NCBI GenBank assembly: GCA_040219275.1
Contig: JAVJSU010000005.1
Coordinates: forward strand, 1 to 16,952
Reading direction: 5' to 3'
From: JAVJSU01 sp040219275
Lineage (GTDB): Bacteria; Chloroflexota; Anaerolineae; Aggregatilineales; Phototrophicaceae
Length of the DNA stretch: 16,952 nucleotides
In this document: positions 7,097 through 14,885 of the stretch, in pieces
Numbering within the stretch: position 1 is the first letter of the stretch
Layout of the letters: every line of letters begins with the position of its first letter
The notes under the pieces: generated by a model
Databases searched by the model: none
What the model was told of the DNA's origin: nothing
The model's input: only the letters and a program-made list of their open reading frames with translations
Position numbers and translations under genes: made by a program

Positions 7097-8761
7097 ATGC
7101 CAGAAAGCAAACGCGTACAACTCCAACGCCAATGGGATGCCGTCCCTGCCGAGCGCCAAGCCTACTACCGTCGCATATACCAGCGCGAAGTGCTGAACGC
7201 CGGAGCCAATACCGATGATGCCGCCGAATTAGCCGTGCTGAAACGCCTGATTGATGCCTATCGCCAGCAGGCACTCGTGCCAGTTGGGGAACGCTGGGTC
7301 ATTGTGCCGGATCGGGTGCGAATTGCCGCCCAACGCGGGCAAAAATTAGCCTCCCCCGCACCGCCTGCACGCAGATCACAGCGGGTGTTGGGTTTAATTT
7401 TACTTCCCATCGCGGGAATTCTACTCTTCGTCATTTTCTCAGCTCTCAACGGAGGTTCCGATGAAACGGACACGCTCACCGCCTACTTTACGCCCACCGC
7501 AACCCTAACCCCGACACCGGAAGCCAGTCCAACCCCCACGCCATTGGCACTCGAGGAATCGGATCGTGTGATTGAAGCGGGTGAAGGGGATCGACGACGC
7601 ACCTACTATCCGGTGCTCTTGCAAATTCATAATGCGGCGGATACCAACTCACGGGTCTTCGTGGTGCAAGAACGTACTATTCAGACCGCCGATTGGCGCT
7701 TTGATATGAATCCCGACACTGCCTCATGGATTTCTGGACTGGTGATTCAACCGGTGCTCGGCATCCCCTTCAGTGACAACAATCTCACGCTGTTCCGCAC
7801 CCTGCGCCCCGGCGCGCGCTTTGACCTGCACATGAATACCGGCGACATTTTGCATTTTGTCTATGCCGATAAACGGCAGGTCACACGGCAGGAAACGGAT
7901 ATTTTCCGGCAGGACAGCCCCGGTCTGGCGCTCATCCTGATTGGCGAAACCGATCAGGACGGCTTGCTGACTCAACAGCGCTGGATTGTGGAGGCGGTCT
8001 ATCCGGTGGATCAGGAGATCGAACGCCTGCGTAGTGGCGAACTCGCCGCCATTATTCCGGCGGGCGACAGTGGCAATCTGGCAGGCACGGACGGCATCCG
8101 TCTCGCGGTGCTTTCTACCGCGCTTGAACAACCTGACGGATTACCGGCAGATTTGACCTATGCCCTGATTGATCTGGACATCACCACCGCCTCGCAGGAA
8201 CTGACGACCAGTGCGCTCAATTGGGTGCTGGAAGATGAGGCAGGCAACCGCTTCAATGATGATCCCCGCGCCTCTCAACAGGGGGATTTCATCGCCTTAC
8301 CCGCCGAGATTCCGCCGGGCAGTCGCATTCAGGCAACCATCGGCTTTCTGGCAGGACGTGACGTCACCAGTGGACGTTTGCTGGTGACCAACACAGGTGG
8401 CGATGTCACCGTGTTTGCCGTGACCTTCGACCAACCACCGCCACCACCCACTTTAGACGCGGTGGATGTGCAGGTGCGATCGGTGCAATTTGATGCCGGT
8501 CAATTGATCGTCGATGCCCGTCTGTATAACCCGCAATCTGAACCCATCTCGCTGTCAGATGCGGCGGTCTGGCTGGTGCTGGGTTATGCCGCCTCCCCTC
8601 TCGGACCGGAATTGCCGCCCTATGGGGGCGTTCTACCGTCCACGCTGGATGCGGAAAGTGTGCTTGATGTGACGCTCACATTTCCCTATGCGGGCGAACC
8701 CTACGGGCGTTTGCGCCTGCTTAGCAGTGAATATGCCCTGCAAATCACGGAGGGGAGGTGA
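7097..8761 (+). CDS. Bitopic envelope protein with inactive sortase-like domain
   Basis: A 554-residue protein. Residues 1-95 are cytoplasmic and charged, one membrane helix lies at ~96-117, then a Thr/Pro linker to ~155. Residues ~165-305 follow a sortase-like order: PVLLQI, SWISGLV, GIPFSDNNLTLFRTL, a GDILHFV strand, then GLALILIGE, and an Arg in QRWIVEAVY. The catalytic His and the Cys of the TLxTC motif are missing (LALILIGE stands in place of TLxTC), so it should be a binding fold rather than an enzyme. Two Ig-like beta domains follow at ~335-445 and ~455-550. The topology is that of a VirB8/VirB10-like scaffold linking the membrane channel to the surface. GGAGGG at 7084-7089 places the ATG at 7097, so it is cotranscribed with the channel gene. 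The sortase resemblance is by eye and needs structure prediction. Confidence 0.62.
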   Translation: MPESKRVQLQRQWDAVPAERQAYYRRIYQREVLNAGANTDDAAELAVLKRLIDAYRQQALVPVGERWVIVPDRVRIAAQRGQKLASPAPPARRSQRVLGLILLPIAGILLFVIFSALNGGSDETDTLTAYFTPTATLTPTPEASPTPTPLALEESDRVIEAGEGDRRRTYYPVLLQIHNAADTNSRVFVVQERTIQTADWRFDMNPDTASWISGLVIQPVLGIPFSDNNLTLFRTLRPGARFDLHMNTGDILHFVYADKRQVTRQETDIFRQDSPGLALILIGETDQDGLLTQQRWIVEAVYPVDQEIERLRSGELAAIIPAGDSGNLAGTDGIRLAVLSTALEQPDGLPADLTYALIDLDITTASQELTTSALNWVLEDEAGNRFNDDPRASQQGDFIALPAEIPPGSRIQATIGFLAGRDVTSGRLLVTNTGGDVTVFAVTFDQPPPPPTLDAVDVQVRSVQFDAGQLIVDARLYNPQSEPISLSDAAVWLVLGYAASPLGPELPPYGGVLPSTLDAESVLDVTLTFPYAGEPYGRLRLLSSEYALQITEGR

Positions 8762-8820
8762 TGCCTGACGCATAAATAGCACTATTTTGTCCTGAATACG
8801 ATCCATAAGAAAGGTCAACT

Positions 8821-9069
8821 GTGGGAGATTTAACGACAACAATTGAAAACTTTTTTACCGAGTTTGAGGACTTACTCATGCTCGTCAGCAGTAGTCTGGC
8901 GGTCATCGGGGTGATCGGTCTGGCGATTCTTTATCTGGGATCGTCATGGCCCCTGATCTCTGACTGGAAGCGTGATAATCCCAAAGCGGCGAGTCAGGTC
9001 AGCATTGGCTTGATACTCCTCATCTTCGTCGGCGGTGGCGGATTAGCGGCGCTTGGCATTGGTACCTAG
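8821..9069 (+). CDS. Small two-helix membrane protein, VirB2/pilin-like
   Basis: An 82-residue peptide with a GTG start preceded by AAAGG about 6 bp upstream. It has two hydrophobic helices (about residues 20-40 and 60-80) separated by a short polar loop with WKRDNPKAAS. This is the size and topology of VirB2/TrbC pilins and of small conjugation proteins that sit just before VirB3 and VirB4 genes. No cleavable signal peptide is evident: an acidic amphipathic N-terminus precedes the first helix. In a monoderm-like cell it could form the core of the channel or a short pilus. The assignment rests on topology and gene order. Confidence 0.6.
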   Translation: MGDLTTTIENFFTEFEDLLMLVSSSLAVIGVIGLAILYLGSSWPLISDWKRDNPKAASQVSIGLILLIFVGGGGLAALGIGT

Positions 9070-9144
9070 ACATTCGATGTGTGGGTGCTTGTCGTTCTGA
9101 GCACCCTGCATCATTCGCTTACTAAAGGAAAGTGGGTAACGCAA

Positions 9145-9615
9145 ATGACTGCACAATTCAAATCCAACGTACGTATCCGCGAGGAAAAGGGACTGGGCAG
9201 TGTCTCAATGAAACGCATGATTTTCTGCGGTGTGGGCGCTGTGCTGACCTTCATGGTGCTCCGACTGACACCGCTGACGAGCATTTCATTGCCTGCGCTG
9301 GTCATCGTGTTTGTACTCTTGCTGATTTTCTCCGGTTCACGCGGCGGATTACCGCTCTGGAAGCGCCTAATGCTTGCCGTACGCGGACTGCTGGTGATAG
9401 AAGCATCGCACTCGCAGCTCGTAGCCACTCAACTGGCAGAACTGCTCAGCATGGATACATCTATCGCCCACTTAAAGAGTGACAATCTCTTCGGCAGACA
9501 CACCCGCAGGAATGATGCTGGCGAAGGCGACTGGACACTCTATAACGATCTGGGTGAAGCTGAAGCACACACGGGCTTGCAGTTTGTGGATCGCGGGGTG
9601 CTTCGTGGCGACTAG
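9145..9615 (+). CDS. VirB3/PrgI-like membrane protein
   Basis: A 156-residue protein with a basic N-terminus, two closely spaced membrane helices (about residues 24-45 and 46-65), a Trp-Lys-Arg segment and a soluble C-terminal tail. PrgI/VirB3 proteins have this form, sit immediately upstream of VirB4 ATPases and bind them. ATG 9145 is chosen because an AAAGGAAAG stretch precedes it; an upstream GTG (9079) would add a stretch without typical features. Its stop overlaps the GTG start of the ATPase gene by 11 bp, which fits translational coupling of partner proteins. Confidence 0.62.
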   Translation: MTAQFKSNVRIREEKGLGSVSMKRMIFCGVGAVLTFMVLRLTPLTSISLPALVIVFVLLLIFSGSRGGLPLWKRLMLAVRGLLVIEASHSQLVATQLAELLSMDTSIAHLKSDNLFGRHTRRNDAGEGDWTLYNDLGEAEAHTGLQFVDRGVLRGD

Positions 9616-11524
9616 ATTACGGCGCAATCTGCCGCTCACCCCCACCACCGTGCTGATCGAACCCTTCGACATCACCCTGCATGACAACGCCGGAGGCTTG
9701 CACGCTCTACAACAGCGCTTCAGTCTGTGGCTTCGGGGTGTGCAAGCGCCAACCCGTTTCATCACATGGCAACTGCCCGCCGACCTCACACCCCGCATCA
9801 ACGCCTTGATTGAGCTGGAACGCACGGTGACCGATCCGCAACGGCTGAACTTGCTGATGGAATATCGCCGTCATTATCAGGAATTGCAACAGCAGGCTGA
9901 TTATCAGCGGTCTATCTGTGGACTGGCGACATGGGAAACCCGCCCATCTGCCACCGGTGAGTTCGTCCGTTCGGTGGCAGGAAATTTCGACGTGTTTGCA
10001 GTGGAAGCCGCTTTCCCGCCGCTGTTTCAGGGCGATTATGCCCTGTGTGAACCGGTGGGTGGCTATCGCGGCTGGCATCTCGAACCGGTGGGTGAGCCTG
10101 CGGGTCGTCCACTGTTTGCCCTGTTATCCAGCTTTCAATTTCAGCCCACCGTCTGGGATTTCAGCCGTCCGCTGGCGGCATTGCTCGGTCTGGATTTTCA
10201 ACTGGCGCTGTGTGTTGACATCCCCAAAACGTGGGAACGCAACGCCGCCATCAACGAAATCGAAGGCGTGGTGCAAGCTTATAGCGTCCATCTGGCGACT
10301 CTGCGTGGCGAAGATAGTCGCTCAATCAAGAAGATCAACGATTGTCGCCTGACGCTCGAAGAACTCAATCAGGGCGATGCTTTGCATGATGTGCAGATCA
10401 TCATCGCCGTCGCCGCACCCGATCACAAAAAGCTCAAAGAACGGGTCGATGCGGTCATCAATATCGTCAAGCCCTGGTTCTCACTCCGGCAGGAGATCGG
10501 CGAGGCGCAGGCAGAAGCGGCAAAGTTCTTCAGCAACATCGCCTCCAAAGATATCTCGATCCCGCATACCACCTGGCCCGTCGTTTCGCGTGAACTTGCG
10601 ATGCTGTTCTCGCCACTCGGCTACCGCAAACTAGCGGGATTGGATGGCACACTGCGCGGTGAAGCAGGCGGCGGACGCTATCCGGTCTTCCATGATTCAT
10701 GGCGAGACAAACGTGCGACCCATGAAGTCTGGGTCGGGGTCAGCGGTTACGGCAAAACCTTCGCCCTGAACTGCTTACTCACCCGTCAATTTGCTGAAGG
10801 CGGTGTACCATTCACCCTGCTGGAACCGATGGGACACGGCAAACATCTCGCCGAAGCCTTCGGGCTACCCTGGTATGTCATGAGCGCCCGTCGCACCTGT
10901 CTTAATCCACAGGATGTCATGTTCCCCACACTGGTCGAGCAGAAAGCCCACACCATCCGCCTCTATGAAACCATCCTCGGACGGCGCTTATCCGGCGCAC
11001 AGAAGGAAAATCAGGAACGCGGCTTGCTCGGCGAAGCGCTGGAAATGCTCTATACCGGCTTTGGCAATCTGGAAAGTATCACACCCGATGTTGCACCGCT
11101 AACCGAAACCGTCTGCGATGTCCTGAGTGGATTAGGTGACAAACCCCATATTCAGCAGATTGCCCGTGATCTGGCGGATGAAATTGGCGGTTTGTGCACG
11201 GGCAAGGGACCGTGGGCAGAATTCGTCAACGGCACTACCAATATCGACCTCTCCGCCCGCAACAAAAGCCAGCCGCAGGTTTTCTCGTTTCATGAGATGG
11301 AACATGATCCGATCATGCTGGCGATTGCTTACACGCAGGTGTTAAGCGCCATTCGCCGCGACAGCCTCTCGGATGAAAGCCCGCGCATCATTGCGGTGGA
11401 TGAGGTCTATCGTCTGATGCGTCATCCCTCCTTGCTCGACTTTCTGATTGAAGCGGCGAAAACCTTCCGCACCAGAAGAAAAAAGCTCGTCGTGATCGAT
11501 CAGTCGAAACACCACTCAGCGTAA
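9605..11524 (+). CDS. VirB4-family secretion ATPase, 3'-truncated
   Basis: A 639-residue cytoplasmic ATPase that would power the secretion apparatus. The N-terminal ~360 residues resemble the VirB4 docking region. Walker A is GVSGYGKTF (about residue 378) and Walker B is IIAVDE (about residue 593), followed by AAKTFRTRRKKLVVID, the usual arginine-rich helix and strand. The frame stops after KHHSA, only about 45 residues past Walker B, while family members normally continue for 100 or more residues with further ATP-contact and hexamer elements. The loss coincides with the tail of the antisense recombinase, which overlaps by 137 bp, so the end looks like an insertion or rearrangement junction. 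GTG 9605 is preferred over earlier in-frame codons because it sits at the end of the VirB3-like gene after GGGGTG. It may be non-functional unless the segment is excised. Confidence 0.75.
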   Translation: MATRLRRNLPLTPTTVLIEPFDITLHDNAGGLHALQQRFSLWLRGVQAPTRFITWQLPADLTPRINALIELERTVTDPQRLNLLMEYRRHYQELQQQADYQRSICGLATWETRPSATGEFVRSVAGNFDVFAVEAAFPPLFQGDYALCEPVGGYRGWHLEPVGEPAGRPLFALLSSFQFQPTVWDFSRPLAALLGLDFQLALCVDIPKTWERNAAINEIEGVVQAYSVHLATLRGEDSRSIKKINDCRLTLEELNQGDALHDVQIIIAVAAPDHKKLKERVDAVINIVKPWFSLRQEIGEAQAEAAKFFSNIASKDISIPHTTWPVVSRELAMLFSPLGYRKLAGLDGTLRGEAGGGRYPVFHDSWRDKRATHEVWVGVSGYGKTFALNCLLTRQFAEGGVPFTLLEPMGHGKHLAEAFGLPWYVMSARRTCLNPQDVMFPTLVEQKAHTIRLYETILGRRLSGAQKENQERGLLGEALEMLYTGFGNLESITPDVAPLTETVCDVLSGLGDKPHIQQIARDLADEIGGLCTGKGPWAEFVNGTTNIDLSARNKSQPQVFSFHEMEHDPIMLAIAYTQVLSAIRRDSLSDESPRIIAVDEVYRLMRHPSLLDFLIEAAKTFRTRRKKLVVIDQSKHHSA

Positions 11525-13520
11525 ATTGTGATTTTTGGGCGTTGCGGCGTTTGCGAGCTTTGGCTTCGGCTTTTGCCTCTTCCGTGTCTGCCCACCTCAG
11601 CTTATTGACATACTTCTTCTCGCCGGTGTAGGTTTTCCACCAACCCTTACCATGATGATAGCGCATCCGCTCGGTCAGCGCTCGCCATGTGTAGTGCGGG
11701 AATGCCTTGAGGATCCACACCTGATCGACGTTGTTCTCAATCATGGCGATCAACTTTTGCAGATCTTCCTCTTCCCAGAAGTATCCCCTGCTCTTATGCG
11801 TAGCTTTTTTGGACACGGTGGAACCATCGCGCCAGTGGAGGGTGACGGTTTTGGTGTGACGGGTGATTTTGGTGAGATGGATGTGACTGGCGAATGCTTC
11901 AAACAGACTGCGCCGTTCCTGACGGGGAACATCATCCCAATGCGTGATGACAGTTTCCAGCACAGGTTTTGCCGCCACCAGATTGATGCGCTTCGTCTCA
12001 CCCGATTTCAAACGCCGTAGCTCTGCTTCCAGCGATTCAATCTCTTGTTCCAGTGCCTTATAACGTGCTTCTGCCCGTTCGACCATTTCAGGGTGCGACA
12101 GAGTCGTCAGGCTGTTGATGATGTTGTCCTTTGAGCTTTGTGCCTGCTTGATCGCCGCTTCCAGTCGTCGGACTTCGGCATGATCGCCATGATCGATGCT
12201 GGCGAGTGCTGTCTGCCACACCGCTTCATCAATGGTCGTCGCCTTCAGCCGATCCAATAACATCTTGTCCACAATGTCATCCACGATGAATGCCCGGATG
12301 TTCCAGATATTGGATCGATTCTGGCTGTAGTCGTACAACTGGTACTGATACTTCTGCGCTGTGGTGTTCCAGACCGATGCCAGTCGATGGTGCGGGTCGT
12401 GCTCCAGATCATCGGTATACAGCAGATTAGCGTAGGTCGGCGGTGCTTCGGCACGATCTGCTTTGTTGTGTCGGATCCAGGGACAATAGGGGACATAGTG
12501 TTCATTCGGCTCACCGTAGAAATCCACAGGAGAGATGCGATTGTACGCGTACATGAACAGGTCGTTGGGGATGATGGCTTCATGGTTGTGCCACTGCACA
12601 ATGACCTGCTTGTGAATCCAGTGTCCGATGTAAGCCACATTGACGAGCAAGTGCTGAAGCCCACTAACTGAAGGTGTGAGGTAGCCTGTAATGCGTGAAC
12701 GCCGTTTCAGATGGTCGGTGGTCTTGAAGCCTGCCGGAACCATATCCTCACTGAGGTCTGGAAAATACGGACCTTCTGCTTCGATCTGCTCCCATGTCTT
12801 GCTCAGGTTGCCCTCGTTGGCGTGAAAAAGCTCAAAGTACGCCAGCACAATGTCCGCATACAGATCAAAACGGCTGTACTTACGCCAGTCGGGATTGCGA
12901 CTACCATCGGGCAGTTTCTCGCGCATATCTACCATGAACCCCGGTGTGATCTTGCGACCTGCCCACATCCCACGTTCTTTGCGCCAGTGACGACTTTTGA
13001 CCAGCCGTCCACGCACATGATACTCGATGAAATCGGCGGCGCGTTGGGCGTGGTCACGGAACATCTGCATGTGATAACGCCCCTGTGTCGGGTGGGCGAA
13101 GTCATACACAAAGCTTGGTGTTAACACCTGCACATTGTTGCGTTTGCAAGCGTCAATGAAGATATTTGTCTCGATCTGGGTGAGGTCGCGGAAGAAACGG
13201 TCTACATCCTGCGCCGCCACCAGCCCGATTTCGCCGTTTTCAATCTGGCGATAGAGCAGGGACATCCCAGGACGTTCGCTGATTTTCTTCTGACCGCTGA
13301 TGCCACCATCCATGTCGATCATGTTGATCTGTTCACGTTGCCAGCCCTGAGCCATCAGGTGTTCGACCATATCCACCGTTTGCAGAGTAGTCGAGATATT
13401 CCCGATCTGACCTTCTGAGGATTGGCGATAGTAAACCGAGACCGGCTTACCCAGCGGTAGGGGTTGGGCTTTATACGGATCAATCGACGCGGTTTCAGGG
13501 CGCTTGAGTGTTCTAACCAT
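11388..13520 (-). CDS. Large serine recombinase with C-terminal readthrough into virB4
   Basis: A 710-residue site-specific recombinase. The resolvase domain (about residues 25-170) has YYRQSSEGQ with the putative nucleophilic Ser, GGISGQ, ERPGMSLL and AQDVDRFFRD. A recombinase domain follows with GLQHLLVNVAYIGHW (about residue 300). The zinc-ribbon region around residues 350-430 lacks the usual Cys pairs. A Glu/Leu-rich coiled coil (about 465-525) and a basic tail complete it. The ATG at 13520 has a strong AAAGGAGG 9 bp upstream. The last ~45 residues (Arg/Phe-rich, from about 11524 leftward) are antisense to virB4 and probably not original, because no stop occurs at the junction. It could excise, integrate or invert a DNA segment; the target is unknown. 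It stands inside the 41-bp inverted repeat pair. Confidence 0.85.
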   Translation of the reverse strand: MVRTLKRPETASIDPYKAQPLPLGKPVSVYYRQSSEGQIGNISTTLQTVDMVEHLMAQGWQREQINMIDMDGGISGQKKISERPGMSLLYRQIENGEIGLVAAQDVDRFFRDLTQIETNIFIDACKRNNVQVLTPSFVYDFAHPTQGRYHMQMFRDHAQRAADFIEYHVRGRLVKSRHWRKERGMWAGRKITPGFMVDMREKLPDGSRNPDWRKYSRFDLYADIVLAYFELFHANEGNLSKTWEQIEAEGPYFPDLSEDMVPAGFKTTDHLKRRSRITGYLTPSVSGLQHLLVNVAYIGHWIHKQVIVQWHNHEAIIPNDLFMYAYNRISPVDFYGEPNEHYVPYCPWIRHNKADRAEAPPTYANLLYTDDLEHDPHHRLASVWNTTAQKYQYQLYDYSQNRSNIWNIRAFIVDDIVDKMLLDRLKATTIDEAVWQTALASIDHGDHAEVRRLEAAIKQAQSSKDNIINSLTTLSHPEMVERAEARYKALEQEIESLEAELRRLKSGETKRINLVAAKPVLETVITHWDDVPRQERRSLFEAFASHIHLTKITRHTKTVTLHWRDGSTVSKKATHKSRGYFWEEEDLQKLIAMIENNVDQVWILKAFPHYTWRALTERMRYHHGKGWWKTYTGEKKYVNKLRWADTEEAKAEAKARKRRNAQKSQFTLSGVSTDRSRRAFFFWCGRFSPLQSESRARRDDASDDRPHPPQ

Positions 13521-13544
13521 TGTGTGTATCCTCCTTTCCTGTGA

Positions 13545-13604
13545 ATAAAAAACGCCCTGCTTCCACGAGGTTGTGCACGAATGTGCATACGCAGAAGCAA
13601 GGCG
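13545..13604 (-). terminator. Rho-independent terminator or attenuator in recombinase leader
   Basis: On the minus strand, CGCCTTGCTTC (13604-13594) pairs with GAAGCAGGGCG (13563-13553) over 11 bp with one G-U. It is followed by TTTTTT (13552-13547). An inner stem TGCAC/GTGCA lies in the loop. It ends about 8 bp before the recombinase ribosome site, so it either terminates the small upstream ORF or attenuates recombinase expression. Confidence 0.75.
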
Positions 13605-13638
13605 CAGTGTTTTGTTCCAAAATCTTGTACAATGCGTC

Positions 13639-13857
13639 TTAGCCCTGCGATGTGTCTACATCACTCGCGGGGTCAGGCAGGTCGGGGTGCTCCAACACTT
13701 CGACCTGTCGTCGTATATGTCCGTTTGACTTAGAAACACTATACTCGGTTTTGGGCAGTCCTGCAACGATCCTGAGCAGTGTTCTTGAGACATCCAGCAA
13801 ATTTATCCCCTCTTCGGTTTGTGAGTCACGCTTTCTGGTTTCCAACTTACCTAACAT
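13639..13857 (-). CDS. Small hypothetical protein upstream of recombinase
   Basis: A 72-residue charged, soluble-looking protein, unrecognised. It reads LLDVSRTLLRIVAGLP in the middle and ends in acidic, Pro-rich PDLPDPASD. The ATG at 13857 has GAGG directly adjacent, which is too close for an ideal ribosome site, so the start or even the gene is doubtful. It is followed by the hairpin-T-tract in the recombinase leader, and shares strand with the recombinase. It could be a recombination directionality factor or a regulatory leader ORF by position, but no motif supports that. Confidence 0.35.
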   Translation of the reverse strand: MLGKLETRKRDSQTEEGINLLDVSRTLLRIVAGLPKTEYSVSKSNGHIRRQVEVLEHPDLPDPASDVDTSQG

Positions 13858-14016
13858 CCTCGTCTGTTTTATCTGGTTTTACTGCACATCAACAGCGTAG
13901 CATGGAGGTGTTGAGAACCCTTTGAATCTCTACAGTGAAGCGCTGGAATTTTCCAGTTTGGGTATGGTGAAATTACGCTGTATACAATCCAGCATAATGC
14001 AATTGCACCTGTTGAT

Positions 14017-14057
14017 TTAAACAGATCTCTTAGGTTGGGTGCTAAGATGTCTTAGGT
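14017..14057 (-). repeat. 41-bp inverted repeat, right copy (partner 2214-2254)
   Basis: It is the reverse complement of 2214-2254 apart from two mismatches in the spacer between blocks (positions 14034 and 14037). It contains AGATCTCTTAG (14023-14033) and CTAAGATGTCTTAG (14042-14055). It lies between the recombinase module and the toxin array, and marks the right limit of the bracketed segment. Confidence 0.85.
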
Positions 14058-14504
14058 GGAGTTGTCATTTTGTACTCCTGGCACGGTGTCACATCAAGCG
14101 AGGTCAAAGCAAAAAATAGCAGGAGTCCAATAGTGAGGCGGCGCGACAGTGGACAGGGGGATGCCGTGCAAGCGCAACGGCAACGCGTCATGTCCGCCGC
14201 ATTTGAAACCTGTCCAAAATGATTCGAGCAGGGATGCCAAACGCGAAAGGTGTGCCAACGGCGGTTTACATCAATCCGCCGAAGCCACCAGAGAATCTTG
14301 CTTAATCTTTTTTACGAAGTTGTTTCAGTATCCTTGACACATACCGGTGCTTCCGTCAGACGTGCGGATGGTTCGTCAATTCACGTTCGCCTGCACCCAA
14401 CCTCCACGAATTGCAGAATGGGTTTATAGATGAGATTATATTGATAGCATGATTTACTAACATTGCTAGTGAATCGATTCTTGTTTGAACGATTTATTTG
14501 GTTG
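14058..14504. other. Gene-free stretch with decayed toxin-locus DNA
   Basis: No convincing gene is seen. The segment to 14300 is GC-richer and has only short open frames. An ACTCCTG...CAGGAGT pair (about 14073-14137) can form a long-loop hairpin of unknown meaning. The only recognisable content is the HINT relic at 14344-14414. The rest up to 14504 is AT-rich spacer after the minus-strand immunity gene. Confidence 0.5.
14344..14414 (-). pseudogene. Decayed HINT-domain fragment
   Basis: This 71-bp stretch is a degraded copy of the HINT segment at 15498-15575, sharing for example GTGCTTCCGTCAGA and GTTCGCCTGC on the plus strand. It carries substitutions and small deletions that break the frame. 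It lies downstream of the second immunity gene, the same position the intact HINT piece has relative to the first, so it is probably the stub of a lost third cassette. Confidence 0.8.
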
Positions 14505-14864
14505 TTAATTCCGTTTTGGTCGTGGTTTTTTCAAGTGCTCTCGCCAATCTCTAATCAGTTGTTTAACATCTTCAATTAAAAGAGTTAATGGAGCACCATA
14601 ATCACCCTCAGAAAACGCAAAAGATGTATATAAATTGATGACATTATCGTCCAACTTTCGTAGTGTGTTATTGCCACTCATTGATAAATATCTTTTGTCA
14701 CCTGCTTGGAAACTCTCAAGCCACTCTATTTCCGCATTACATAGGTTGACTGTTTGTAAGTCAGATGCTAGGTAAGATGCTAGTCTTTGATGTTCAAGGA
14801 TATTTGTTACAGCATCTGGTATACCAAATGAATCATGAGTGAACTTTATATCTATGTTCGCCAC
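14505..14864 (-). CDS. Putative immunity protein for the EndoU-like toxin
   Basis: A 119-residue small, acidic, soluble protein without signal peptide or membrane helix. Its family was not recognised. It starts with GTG at 14864 after a strong AGGAGG (14875-14880) at 9 bp spacing, and begins 21 bp after the toxin cassette stop on the same strand. In polymorphic-toxin loci the gene directly after a toxin module encodes its cognate inhibitor, so it is proposed to bind and block the EndoU-like domain in the cytoplasm. Its own good ribosome site contrasts with the cassette, which has no start, and fits immunity being expressed even when the toxin is silent. Confidence 0.6.
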   Translation of the reverse strand: MANIDIKFTHDSFGIPDAVTNILEHQRLASYLASDLQTVNLCNAEIEWLESFQAGDKRYLSMSGNNTLRKLDDNVINLYTSFAFSEGDYGAPLTLLIEDVKQLIRDWREHLKKPRPKRN

Positions 14865-14885
14865 AACAAATTACCTCCTAATTAT

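Noticed and set aside
11495..11502. GATCGATC palindrome as crossover point for the recombinase
   Set aside because: An 8-bp palindrome is common, and no partner was found at the other end of the module.
11508..13790. Short similarity CTGAGTGGTGTTT (minus strand, near the virB4 junction) and CTGAGCAGTGTTC (plus strand, near 13773) as possible att sites
   Set aside because: Only about 10 of 13 positions match, in inverted orientation. It is too short to separate from chance, and direct repeats would be expected for excision.
14149..14337. 62-codon plus-strand frame
   Set aside because: There is no ribosome site, the composition is biased, and the region is decayed; not supported.
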